Assembly (NCBI GenBank): GCA_026120185.1
Contig: JANUWF010001783.1
Location: 1,581,001-1,645,000 of the forward strand
DNA length: 64,000 bases
From: Voacanga thouarsii
Taxonomy: Eukaryota; Streptophyta; Magnoliopsida; Gentianales; Apocynaceae
Reading direction: 5' to 3'
Shown here: piece by piece, positions 34,917-45,330 of the stretch
Position numbering within the stretch: position 1 is the stretch's first letter
Layout: each line of letters opens with the position of its first letter
Notes under the pieces: model-generated
What the model saw: the letters and a program-made list of their open reading frames with translations, nothing else
Told to the model about the DNA's origin: nothing
Databases searched by the model: none
Translations under genes and position numbers: made by a program

Positions 34917-35640
34917 GGGAGGGGGGGGGGTCATATTCATCATACATTATTTCACCTTGTATTGTATAGCGTGTCCGAATTCTGATTAGCCAATAAAACT
35001 CTATAAACTCAAGGTCACTGTTGAACAGGCTTTGATAAGGAACATAGATTTAACCAGGATGAATAATATCTGAGAAAATCTTCATATTTCTGGATTCAAC
35101 AAAAATCTTGTGATATATTCCAAAAGAATATTCTGCCACATGAGTAAGACTTGCTACCTGATAGTTGAAAATTTGATCCATAATAGAAACTTCTTTATCA
35201 GGAATGATAATTAAATTTCTATGCTCATAAACAAGATTTGGTGTTACTCTTGGGAAAGTAGAGATCAGGACCTCAATTCTGCAATCATCTGGATAATGTG
35301 GGTCATACAAGAGGGGTATATAATGTAAAACCATTCTGAGGTAACTGTCTCTGAAGAGATCCGCATCCTTCATGTGATCACAGATGTATAACAATTGTCT
35401 ACTAGTGATCATTGTCCTGTTTTTGTGATACCTATTTTCTAGAATATATAACTTAAATAGCATTCCATGTTCCATTAATTTGCTGACATATAACTCCAAT
35501 CCTAACATATTATTATCCATCCATTTTTGTAAATTGATAACTGCTCTGATGTATGTGAAACTCTTTATCATGTCATTGCAAGTATGACTGATGATGTTGT
35601 AGCTCAATCTTTCATATTGCTAAAGAGGTCTTTCACAAAT
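34917..35640 (-). pseudogene. Unidentified EPRV-associated ORF
   Basis: A 185-residue open frame (35,607-35,050) starting MSYNIISHTCNDMIKS, preceded in frame by ICERPL and a stop, and continuing past TAA 35,050 with YTIQGEIMYDEYDPP into a G/C homopolymer at 34,917-34,930. It contains INLQKWMDNN, ENRYHKNRTMITSRQLLYIC and FRDSYLRMVLHYIPLLYDP. No zinc finger, protease or polymerase motif. By position it is the last ORF before the promoter, where a transactivator/inclusion protein sits in some genera; that is inference only. A second copy of its N-terminal half is at 36,122-36,480. I do not recognise the family. Confidence 0.55.
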
Positions 35641-35664
35641 AGTTCTAAACATTTCTAAGGCTCT

Positions 35665-35840
35665 AATACTAATATTTTACACAAGCACATAAGAAGCACA
35701 AGTATTGCAGAATCTCTCGACTGAAGGGGTGTGCCCTTAGTGAGAGAAGGAATGGTCCTTTTATAAACCATCCTTACTTGGCTTTTCCTAAAATGACTCT
35801 TTGAAAAGCCATAATATATAGGCCTTTCGGAAAAGAAAAG
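35665..35840 (-). promoter_or_regulatory. Second EPRV promoter/leader copy, lacking the primer site
   Basis: Repeats 34,435-34,620: CTTTTATAAACC at 35,758 (minus TATAAAAG), the GTGCTTCTTGTGTGC-type leader and CTCTCACT blocks. On the left it runs into the unidentified ORF at GGCTCTAATACTAAT, where the intact site would read TTTGATACCAATAC. Confidence 0.55.
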
Positions 35841-35846
35841 GCTAAA

Positions 35847-36121
35847 ATGACTAGTTTTGAGGGACCAATTTCAAAATATAAATTTGAACACTTTTTTCAT
35901 AGTTCAGATAGCCAACTTAATCTATTAGTAGATTTAGTAACAATCTTCTTGCACAATCAATTAAAACAAAATCAAGTTTTATCTGATTTATCAAGAACAT
36001 ATCTAGAACATAAAGATAACAATGTTTTAGAAATAGAAAAATTAAAATCTAATTTAGATTACGTTAAAAATAGCTTACATGTTAAGTAGTTTACAAATCT
36101 TCTTACTAAAGAAGATTTAAG
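35847..36121 (+). pseudogene. EPRV ORF1 fragment, inverted
   Basis: Plus-strand homologue of the minus-strand ORF1 at 33,450-33,730: FEGPISKYKFEHFFHS, LVTIFLHNQLKQNQVLSDLS, LKSNLDYVKNSLHVK. Open for 80 residues and then decayed. Its orientation is opposite to both neighbours (promoter copy and unidentified ORF piece), so it marks inversion breakpoints near 35,845 and 36,121. Confidence 0.75.
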
Positions 36122-36480
36122 TCAAGACCTCAGTTCTGCAATCATCTGGATAATGTGGGTCATACAAGGGGGTGTAGAATGTAAAACCATTCTGAGGTAA
36201 CCATCTCTGAAGAGATCTATATCCTTCATGCGATCACAAATGTATGACAACTGTCTACTAGCGATCATTGCCCTGTTTTTGTGATACCTATTTTCTGGAA
36301 TATATAAGTGAAATAGCATTCTATGTTCCATTAATTTGCTGATAGATAACTCCAATCCTAAAACATTCTTGTCCACCCATTTTTGTAAATTGATTACTGC
36401 TTTGACATATGTAAAACTCTTTATCATGACACTGTAAGTATGACTGATGATGTTGAAGCTCAATCGTTCATATTGCTGAA
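36122..36480 (-). pseudogene. Second copy of the unidentified EPRV ORF, N-terminal part
   Basis: MSFNIISHTYSVMIKS, INLQKWVDKNVLGLELSIS, ENRYHKNRAMIASRQLSYIC, FRDGYLRMVLH: the same protein as 35,607-35,050 with scattered substitutions. Cut at the left by the inverted ORF1 piece. Confidence 0.6.
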
Positions 36481-36486
36481 GAGGTC

Positions 36487-36770
36487 TTTAGAATAAACCA
36501 TGAGATTATTAATCTAGGTGAAGTTGATATCCTGGAATATTGGATCTTACATAAATATAGTATTTATAATCTTATGACCAAATTAGTCCATAGCTTGGAA
36601 GACATAGAGAAATTTTAGGATGGCATCCGCAGGATTGTCAGATAAAGAAAAATGGAATATAGTTACTTATGGTAGAATAGAAAAGGTAATTGACAAAGCT
36701 AAAAAGATTAGACCCTTTAAGAATGTAAAAACTGTTATTAGTTTGGCTACTGCTAGGGTTCATATTTAAC
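36487..36770 (+). pseudogene. EPRV movement-protein 5' fragment, inverted
   Basis: Encodes the region just before the movement protein (ILEYWILHKYSIYNLMTK-type) and NIVTYGRIEKVIDKAKKIRP, in several frames, then stops. The same block is on the minus strand at 32,690-32,890 and 62,390-62,600. Confidence 0.65.
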
Positions 36771-36946
36771 CAAATTTCAAACTTGGAATTATCTGCATTT
36801 TGGCTATTTTCTAGATCTATTATTAGATTTTCTTCTCTAATACTTTCTTTTGTATTCGGATGATATACAGTAGGGTAATCTATTCTAAGTCCTAATATTC
36901 TTAGGTGCCAATCAGTCTCATCTACTTCTGGCTTTTCTTCAAAATG
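36771..36946 (-). pseudogene. Unassigned EPRV coding fragment
   Basis: The minus strand is open for about 60 residues with EVDETDWHLRILGLRIDYPT and ENLIIDLENSQNADNSKFE. No family recognised. It alternates in orientation with its neighbours. Confidence 0.35.
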
Positions 36947-37269
36947 TTGTTACCAGTCATAACAATGTTATTGAAACTTTGCAGATAGAATTCGAATCAT
37001 CAAGTTTAGTACAGGGCTCAGAAATTCAATTTGGACCTTATTCTTTGAAGGTCTTGCCTCCAAAGTTTGCGTCTAATTTTCCTATTACTTTTGAACAATA
37101 ACCTCTTTTAGATAATCTGTGGAAATTTCGTAACCACAAACAGTATGTTGACATACTCAAAGCATTATCAGGACACCTTCATTTCCTAAATAGTACTTTG
37201 GATATGAAAAACCAAGAAATCCATCATCTCAAGGCCCAAATAACTAACCTATTTCTTCAAATCCTTTAG
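36947..37269 (+). pseudogene. Unassigned EPRV coding fragment with coiled coil
   Basis: Plus-strand frame with VIETLQIEFESSSLVQGSEI, a TAA at about 37,100, then LWKFRNHKQYVDILKALSG and a leucine-rich coiled stretch (LNSTLDMKNQEIHHLKAQI). It precedes the protease region and could be part of the polyprotein N-terminus. Not identified. Confidence 0.4.
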
Positions 37270-37369
37270 CAATTTAGAAGAAAGTCTTCAAAATTGTATA
37301 TGTAAAACTAAAAAAGATAATAAACAAAAGGGAGTCATCATAGAAGAACAAAATAGTCTTGATGTTCTT

Positions 37370-37690
37370 TAACCCTGCAAAGATGAGCAAAATTTAACAT
37401 TAGGAAAATATAGGACAAATAATTTGCTCAATACTGTTTATACTATAGAATTCTAAGATAAACATATTATAAAATTCTCAAGAATAATTGATATTGGTTC
37501 TTCTATGTGCCATATCCATAAAGATTTAGTACTTGATAAATACCTTAGAAAAGCAGAAACAGGCTCCACTGTAATAGACACGTAGGAAATACTAGAAGAA
37601 TAGATGAAAGATTGGTAGATTGCATTATTAAGTTTAATAGTGGAAAATATTTCTTACCAACAACATTGGTATCACCCATGAAATTAATAT
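37370..37690 (+). pseudogene. Caulimovirid aspartic protease remnant
   Basis: RIIDIGSSMCHIHKDLVLDK carries the retropepsin-type D-x-G-S motif with Ile for Thr. TAA/TAG stops before and after break the frame. In caulimovirids this domain separates coat protein from reverse transcriptase; RT does not follow here. Confidence 0.6.
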
Positions 37691-37821
37691 TATTTTAAAT
37701 TAAAGTTTAATTTGGATTGGAATAAGATTCTACCCAAATATAGCCTTACAATCACATCAATAGCTAATTTCATCAAAGATTTCTCTTTCTTCACTCGCTA
37801 TTTTCTCTCTCTAGATTTTTG

Positions 37822-38110
37822 TGATAGGGATGGAACGTGTAATGGGGGATTTTGACCAAAATAAGGGACTTTTGAAAAACACACCTAAAACAGGGTACCA
37901 ATGTTGCAGTATCCCCTTGCAGGGGGTACCTCACGTTAGCAATATGCGAGGTCTACTGGGATCTCACATCTCGCAGACGCGAAGTTGTCACCTTTTAACC
38001 ACGCTTCGGATTTGGGAAAAAAGTGGAGCTTATTTCTGCCAGATGCGAGCTCTTCTATCCACCTTGCATCTAGTAGATACGGGTACACTAAACTTCTAAA
38101 ACCCCAGTCG
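37822..38110 (+). repeat. Possible U3 fragment of an Athila-type LTR
   Basis: Starts TGATAGGGATGG like other Athila LTR starts and carries a GC-richer motif cluster (GGGTACC, TTGCAGGGGGTACC, ATCTCGCAGACGCG, GCATCTAGTAGATACGG). No R/U5 follows. The 92-residue open frame here has no recognisable product. Confidence 0.3.
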
Positions 38111-38340
38111 AAACCAACCTTAGAATAAGGGGGTTGGGATGCATATCATATTTTATTGCATGTTTAAATATATTTTTATATGATTTAATGTGTTTTGGAT
38201 TGGTGTTTTATAGTCTCAATGGCTTAATTATGTTTACTAAGTAAGAAGGGCAAAATGGTAATTTTTTCTTGAGGTGAAAATAGGGAGATAGCTTGAGAAA
38301 TGAATAGGAAAAATATTTTAGAGAGAAATTAAGAACAAGA

Positions 38341-38412
38341 GTTGTTATGGTTTGGTGGTTAGAGCTTTGGAATTAATTCTTGAGGTTTTGGGTTCAAATT
38401 CCATCATTGGAG
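38341..38412 (+). other. tRNA-like sequence with Pol III A and B boxes
   Basis: TGGTTTGGTGG (38,348-38,358) fits a box A and GGTTCAAATTCC (38,391-38,402) a box B, 32 bp apart as in tRNA genes. The acceptor stem does not pair well and no CCA-proximal stem is clear, so it is a tRNA relic, a SINE head or a chance match inside an LTR. Confidence 0.35.
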
Positions 38413-40033
38413 TTTTAGCATGATTAAATTTTACTTTTGTTTGGGAAGGTTGTATGTTCGACCTTGAGTGCTCTAGAGAAGGGTAAAGATGATGTCCTAG
38501 AGGAGACATGACAGGAGCACCCTAATCCAACTCTTGTACCCTACAAAAATTTCTAAGGGAATTCATACCCCTCTTGATCCTTAGTTTTCCTTACTTCTCA
38601 ATTTCTTCAGTTATTCAATTTATTCAAGCCAATTTCATTCTAGAAAAAAAAAATTCCAGCAAAGTGTTGTGGCTTTGAAGGTTTAAAATATCTAAGTGTA
38701 AGACATCTTATGGACCGAAATTGTGTAGGAGTTGGGGAAGGTTACCAAGAGAATTAATCTCCATAGTGAGCTTTCAAAACTCCACTCTAGCTATGTTCAT
38801 TTTCCTTCATGAAGTAATTTGGATTTTTTCCAGCTTCATGTGCATTCAAAGTGTCGAAATTTTCAGCCATCATTCCCTCCCAAATGCTGCCAGAAAATAT
38901 CCCTCTTAACCAGCTTGAAATCTGAAATTTTCTGGCCAAATTTGGATTGCACAAATGCTGTGCAAAACCAGAAAAGTTTCTGGGCAAAATTGCAGCATAG
39001 GTGAGCTTAAACCAAGCTGTTTTCTTCCAGTTTTCTCCCAGCACCTTAGCCACATTTTTCCTCCATAAAGAAGGCTGGAAACCAGCCTTGAAAGACCTCT
39101 GAATGCCCCTTCAAATCCTCTACAAACTGACTGGACAGAAAAATTCTAGCAATAGCGAAACCTGTACAAGAATTTTTTTCCAGCTTTGTTTCCTTCTTCA
39201 GCTCTGGCCGAAACTTCACCATTTTTCTGCACAAACTTCTCTTGAACAGCCAAGAACTGAACTCCATTGTCTTCCCTAACCTTCTGCCCAAAACACCAAT
39301 CATGGTTGCCCCTAAAATATCTCCAACAATTACTCCAATCAAGCTTTGATTGAAGACCAAAATTCCAGCAATCCTAATTTAGTAAACTTTCATAAAATAT
39401 CCCTTAAACAACCAAACCTTCCTTCACCATTGTACTCTCTCTTTTCGGCCACCATTAAGCTTCTTCAACCAGCTTTCATCCAGCAAAAACATTGAGCAAC
39501 AATTGGCCATTACAGCTTCCAAAAAGCTCTCCATTGATCAAAGATCTTCTTGCCATATTTTGTTTCCAAATTTTATTTCCAAAAATATTCTTTTAGGATT
39601 TCAACAACCAGCCTTTCCTTTTCCTTTCAAACCAGAAAAATCATCTACCAAAACCACTCAAACAATTCAGCCACTACAATCCCATAGAATTTCGGCAGCC
39701 TCAATAAAAATCTCTCAATTCTTTTCAACCTTCAAGTACGCATAGAACACCAAGAACACCTACTAGTTCCATACGCCTAATACTACTCCAGACCACTTCA
39801 ATCATCTTCAAAAGAATTCCAGATTTCATCTACTCACTACCGTGAATCCATCCATACCACTTTTAATATCAAACTCCAAAATTCAACTCTCTCTCTTGGA
39901 TAAATAAATCAGTATTTTTGTGAAGGCTCAGGAACACCTTCAAGGTAAGCTTGTTCAATCAACTTCATCTCCACTAATCCTCAATCTCTAATGAATATAT
40001 ATGTGTATAAGCATGCTAATGGACTCTCTTCTT

Positions 40034-40038
<5 letters not shown>

Positions 40039-40085
<47 letters not shown>
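40039..40085 (+). repeat. (TC)n microsatellite
   Basis: About 23 uninterrupted TC units inside the large LTR. Confidence 0.95.
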
Positions 40086-40088
<3 letters not shown>

Positions 40089-42585
40089 CCGAATGATTTC
40101 TTCAACAATGGCCATGCTTTCTTCATCTCTCTTGGACGAATCTAGTCTCCTAGGAGTTGAGATCCATTCGAAACTCCTCCAACGTTCTCATCAATCAAGT
40201 AAGCCCCTTCAACTCTCTTTTTAAATTCTAGATTCGTGTCTCTAGGGTGATATTGAAAGAAGATGGATTACGTTTGAGGGTTGAACATGTATTGTTGTGA
40301 TGAGTTGAGATTGAAGTATGAATAAATGTGTGTATATGATGGAGATGGGATTGATGCATGAGTTGATTGTCTTGATTGATTGTATGGTGTTTTTAGGGTT
40401 TAATGCATGTCTCCATGTCGTGAATGGGTTGTGTGATCCAGCATGTTAGAGATTATGTCACCTATGGTGAATATGATTTATACTCTTGTATGATTGTTAA
40501 AGCCATGATTATGTTTATGCTAGTAGAGGCTGGATCATGTCTTGGTAAATTTTGATCTATGCCTTTATTTATGATTTGGATGATTTGATGAATTGAAGTG
40601 GAGTATATGTTTATGATTGTGGTTAATAATAGAAATATGATCATGATCTAGTTGTCCTTAAGCTAATTTTATTTCATCAATAAAATATTTAATATTATAA
40701 TTTTTTGCTAGTAAATTCGAAAACCCTAGGAAGGTAGACTTGGATTATTATATATAATAAGGATATTTTAGTCAAATAAATTATAGCTTTTATTTCAAGA
40801 AATAAAATATATAGATATTATATATAATAATAATATCAAATAAAGCCTTTTATGTAAATAATCATAATAAGTAAAATATTAATTTTGTAAGTCTTATATT
40901 TATAAATACCATTAAAATTTATTATCTTTTAATCAAAACCTATTAAAATTTATTTATTATCTTCCAATCAAGACCCATTAAAATTTATTTTCAACTAATT
41001 TTAGCTATCAATTATTTTCAAACAATTAATTATTTATATATCATTATTTTACGTAATACCACATAGGACTCTTCATCAAATAAACTCTAATTTATTCTTA
41101 GTAAGATTTAAACCTTCAACTTAATAGTACCGATTTTCCAAAACCCTAATCACTTTAATATCAAACTAGACTTAGCTTATAAACCCTTTTTATTTATTAT
41201 CTGGCCTTAAAGTTTGGGACACTAGGATCATGGTTATAGTGAGTTGAGCTAGTTTTATTTGTGAAAGTGGATTTTGGCTTGAGTTTGATTATGGTTTATA
41301 TTTATCCCAAGCGGGGTTAGGTCAGTTATTGAAGACCTTAATTTTATCTTAAGCTAAGGATCAGGTAAACTCCTGCATAAAACCTGTTTGATACAAAATG
41401 TTTATAATGGCAAGCCAAATGTAGAATGCATGGACACTCATTTCTGTAAAGGCAATTAAGGATTATCTCCTGTCTTATTTTCGTCAAACAAATTATTTAA
41501 AAATCAATAAGCAGATTTACTCAAACTCAAAACTCTTTCTAAAACTGATTTTGACAAAGACTTTGGAAACCCTTAATTACCATTTTCAAGTGAAACTATG
41601 TTTTGTTCCTTTTTCCCCAAGTGGGGTAAGTTACGTTGAGTACTCAATAAGAGTGGACTGCTAGGACTAGTCTTTGAAGGGTTAGGGTGAGTCTCTCAGT
41701 AGGTGGCTACCTCTGAGGGGTACGTCCTTCCCGGATAGGATGACAGTCCAGTAGGTCATGCCGGACTGAGCTAGCAGTTTTTCAGTCAAGTGACTGTGTG
41801 TTGCCGGAATGGACAACCAGTTGTTGTTTAGGTATAGAGAAGGAAGAGTATCTTACCCAGTAGACCGATCACCTACCTTTTGTCAGTCTGCACAAAGTGT
41901 GTCATTCTGACTGGTTATGGGGCCCAACGTGTGGTAACCCATGACCATTTTTGAGTGGTTGATTTTATTGTATCTGTATGGTTGAAAAAGTCAAAACACC
42001 ACTCTTGATTTTGACTATTGTTTATTGCTTGCCAGTATTTCTCTTATGAAGATTTTATACTTTGCATTCACGAACTATTTTCACTGGACACTTAAAGCAC
42101 ACATGGACTTACTGAGATTTTTGTCTCATCACCCGTTTTACCATGATTTCAGGTCGATCCTGTTGTGGGGATGAATAGCTAGTTATTGCCTGCCTTGAAA
42201 GAAATGTTATTATTTATTTTTGTGTAATGCTTTGGGAGCTGAGAGTGAATAATTTTATTCTGGATTTGTTTTTGAATTCTTGGGATGTAATAAGATTTAA
42301 GTTTAAATTATTGTTGTTATTCCATTATATTGATTGTGTGTCCTAGTTATAAAGACCCCTTGTCCTTTGAACGGGGCGATATCCCCGGCCCTATTGGGCC
42401 TAGGTAGTGGGGTGTTACAATACTTGTGTCTGCCAGACAGGAGATCTTGTCTTTTTACACAAGATTCAAAACCTTTTCAGAGGCTTTTTAGAGGAATCTC
42501 TGATTCCTTACCTTTTTCAAAAATTCCTCTTAAAAGCCATCACGGAAAACACAACAATAAATGGGATCACATGAAGCATATCAAT

Positions 42586-42635
42586 GAAGGCCTTTTGATA
42601 TATGTATACCGAAGGCCTTTTTATATAAGCATACC
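42586..42635 (+). promoter_or_regulatory. Tandem 25-bp repeat with TATA box
   Basis: Two exact-period units start GAAGGCCTTTT at 42,586 and 42,611; the second contains TATATAAG (42,622-42,629). CT-rich sequence follows at 42,640-42,720, typical of a plant 5' untranslated region. It may be the promoter of the Mutator-like gene downstream; inference. Confidence 0.4.
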
Positions 42636-44490
42636 AAAGGTATAAAAATTTCCTCTATTATTTTCTTTACTCATTCTCCTACACCCGAACACCAAACACA
42701 GCAATTGCCATTTTTCTTGTATTCTTCATAGAAAGCTTTCGCCTCTGGTTTCACAGGAAGCAAAGCCATTTTTCTGTCCTTCTCAAATTCTCCAAGAACA
42801 ACCATTCATCTGGAGCTACATATCGTATCCATTTTTTTCCCCATCACTGCCAATTTGCCAATGGAGATTTGTGCCACAATTACAATGAGAGAAAGTGCCA
42901 CTGCCTATACACCGAAGCCACTGTCAGACAGTTTCTACGTAACAAGGTTTTTTTTAACAAAAATAGATATTGTATTCATTTATTCATTTATTTATTGAAA
43001 TAGATATATTAAAATTTATTACAACAGTAATTATTGGATTGTGTACTTGTAGTGAAATTATTGAGATTTTGTGAAATTATAATTGTTAAATTGTTTACTG
43101 ATTTATAATCTGCTTTGTTTTGTTGAATCAAAATTTGGGGTGAATTGTTGATTTGGTCTATCTTGCGTTGTCGTGAATGAGTATAAACTGCGTAAAGTAT
43201 GAATCTGTTGTACGTTGGATTTTGTTTTTGAAAAGATAAAAATCCTGAGATGCATTAGCTGCCATGCATTTTGTGGCAATTTATCTAATACTAAAAATGA
43301 AAATTTAAATAGGTGAGATTTGGGTGTGACCATTTTTTTTTATCCAATAAAATCACAAAATTGAATATTGAAAAAATAAATTTTGATCTTTTAATCAATA
43401 ATTGAGAATTTAAAGGTTTTCAAATTGTAGTTTAAATTAAATTTAGTTTTCATCAATTTCTTTTTTAGTAAAATAAAGAAATAAAAAAATTATTATAAGA
43501 TGAAAAATTGATCCTAAAAGTTTTTATATACAAAATAATTTTGAAATATGAATATTAAAAAGATAAAATTTGTGAAATACATATTTTGAAAAAAAATTAA
43601 ACAAAAATATTGCAATTAAATTAACTGAAAATGAAAATTTATTTTCGAATTATTTCTAACAATAAACGTGTTAGGCTAAAGGAAAAATAATAATATTATC
43701 TTAAATTTTATTATTTTATATAAAATTTGATTAGAAAAATATTAATTTAAATTATATGAAAATTATAAAATAATCTACAATTTTTTCAAATAAAATGAAA
43801 AAAAATTAATATAGAATGAAAGATTAAAAAAAAATTTGATCCTTAAATTTTTTATTAATTTGATAAATTAGAAATATGAATATCAAAAAAGATAAAATTT
43901 GAGAAATACATATTTTGAAATGGTGAACTTTATCTTTGACTTTTATTATCATGCCTTTTTAGCTGATTGAATTATAGATTTATCACTATGGCATATTGAA
44001 ATTAGAATGATGCCTTAGGGAAATAACAGAATACGGTATTATAGAAAATAAATATATTTCCTATACGATATATTTTTTATGTATTATACATATCGAATTG
44101 ATTACATGGAACATTATTAAATAATTAGTTTGGTAAATAGTGAATGTTGAAGAATGATGATATTGTTTTTATAGTAATTCAAGATTGTGACATGCTTTGT
44201 TTTTTTAATAGAAAAATTTTGCCTAACTTTTCTAGTCATAGTGTCAGTAGAATAACCTGTTAGATTACGGTTATATTGGGATTGCGAGATTATGCACACC
44301 TTACACAACCATATTTTTAACGGTCATTGTCTCAAGGCGTTGATTGTTAAAAATTGAGTTAGTTACCTTCGTTTAGTCAGCAAAATATGTACAATTCATG
44401 AATTTGACATGTCTACTATTTAGTTGCATATCACAATATAAAGAAACATTATTGTTGGCACTGCAATAAGGTTTACTACAACTTTCGTAA
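42636..44490 (+). other. 5' untranslated and intron-like region before the Mutator-like transposase
   Basis: Exon-like balanced sequence to about 42,943, a possible donor AACAAG/GTTTTT, then about 1.5 kb of very AT-rich sequence with no frame. Its boundaries as an intron are unproven. Confidence 0.35.
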
Positions 44491-44492
44491 TG

Positions 44493-45330
44493 GATGATGA
44501 AGATATGGAAGTTTAGTGTACTATGCATCTATTATGAAGGGACAACCAATTGATCTGCATGTTCGTCATGAGATTGTACAGATTCCAAATGTAACGACTA
44601 CAAATCTTCCAGAGCATAACAACCCCACTCCTATTACTGAGTCCTTTACTGAATTACTGAACTCAACTCTTACAGTGAACATGCCTAATATTGATTTAAA
44701 TATACCTACGCATGTTCACGCCAATAATCCTGCACACCTCTCAACTGACACTTTCCAATCCCTTTATATTACATCAATTTCGGATACCCCAGTCATTGGA
44801 CCTAGCAATCAATACCTATCAACCTCGATGGTATTGTTACGCCTCTACTTCATGTCGACATTCAACCTAGTCAAAACATCCTAGCTACCCACTATTTTTA
44901 ATTGCAGAAATAGGTGTTCTATTAGATATAACTCTAGTCGATGAATGGGTTGCTCAAGAGCTGAATTGGGTTGGTGCTCCGAAGGCGACTGTGGACGGTT
45001 TGGGACCAACATCGGATATTGATGGGCCTGATATGGAAGATACGCCTAATGAGGACGAGGGGGATGGCAATGTTGGAGAACAAATTCCTGGTCCTTGTGT
45101 AATGAAACAACCTACTATTACACCCACTGAATCAGACCAATTGTATAATCTACCGTATTCATTCTATCTTAACAAGTTGGACACTTTTCAAGAAATAGAA
45201 AATAAAGCCAGTGGAATGGCAACAACTAGCAGTGGGATGGACTTATGGTCAGAATCCAACAACGACTTGAGAGTTGGCATGTGGTTTAAGAATAAGGATG
45301 AGTTACTTTGGGCTATTCGGTCATGGTCTA
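44493..45330 (+). pseudogene. Mutator-like transposase, N-terminal part
   Basis: First open piece 44,516-44,884 (LVYYASIMKGQPIDLHV, Asn/Pro/Thr-rich), a possible short intron or frameshift ending TTAATTGCAG (44,913), then EWVAQELNWVGAPK and 44,991-45,330 with an acidic stretch and NDLRVGMWFKNKDELLWAIR. The last motif is typical of the MuDR-family DNA-binding/N-terminal domain (G-x-F-x-s-K-e-e-l-x-x-A). The frame stops at SWSMR exactly where LTR sequence begins at 45,331; the zinc-finger and catalytic DDE parts are absent. Not functional. Confidence 0.65.

Larger units (their letters stand above)
32209..37720. mobile_element. Endogenous pararetrovirus, rearranged copy 1
   Basis: Caulimovirid-like sequence. 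On the minus strand, from right to left: an unidentified ORF (35,640-34,917), promoter and tRNA-Met primer site (34,640-34,429), leader, a coiled-coil ORF (33,812-33,010) and movement protein (32,760-32,213). Right of 35,640 lie short pieces in alternating orientation: promoter copy, ORF1 piece, second unidentified-ORF piece, movement-protein 5' piece and protease region. No integrase is seen, as expected for caulimovirids. All frames are broken, so it is inactive. Confidence 0.8.
38111..42419 (+). repeat. Large chromovirus-type LTR, solo or truncated
   Basis: Noncoding. Ends CCCTATTGGGCCTAGGTAG then TGGGGTGTTACA at 42,419. Landmarks: GGGCAAAATGGTAATTTT (38,248), CT-rich transcribed-region-like sequence (38,600-40,200), GTTGAGTACTCAATAAG (41,633), CTCTCAGTAGGTGGCTACC (41,692), ACTTACTGAGATTTTTGTCTC (42,106). 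The start is not clear (no TGTAACACCC), so about 4.3 kb is an upper bound. Several 60-100 residue frames (38,721-40,224) are incidental. Confidence 0.6.

Noticed and set aside
34915..34930. G-run that could be a polypurine tract for the EPRV
   Set aside because: The EPRV here is coded on the minus strand, where the run is C-rich; a plus-strand primer tract would need purines on the coding strand.
40039..40085. TC run considered as a CRISPR-like or satellite array
   Set aside because: Simple dinucleotide microsatellite; no spacers, no longer period.
38721..40224. Several 60-104 residue frames that might suggest a host gene
   Set aside because: They sit in the transcribed-looking, CT-rich part of a chromovirus-type LTR, switch strand and frame, and have no domain; a parallel region exists at 45.4-46.4 kb in another LTR.
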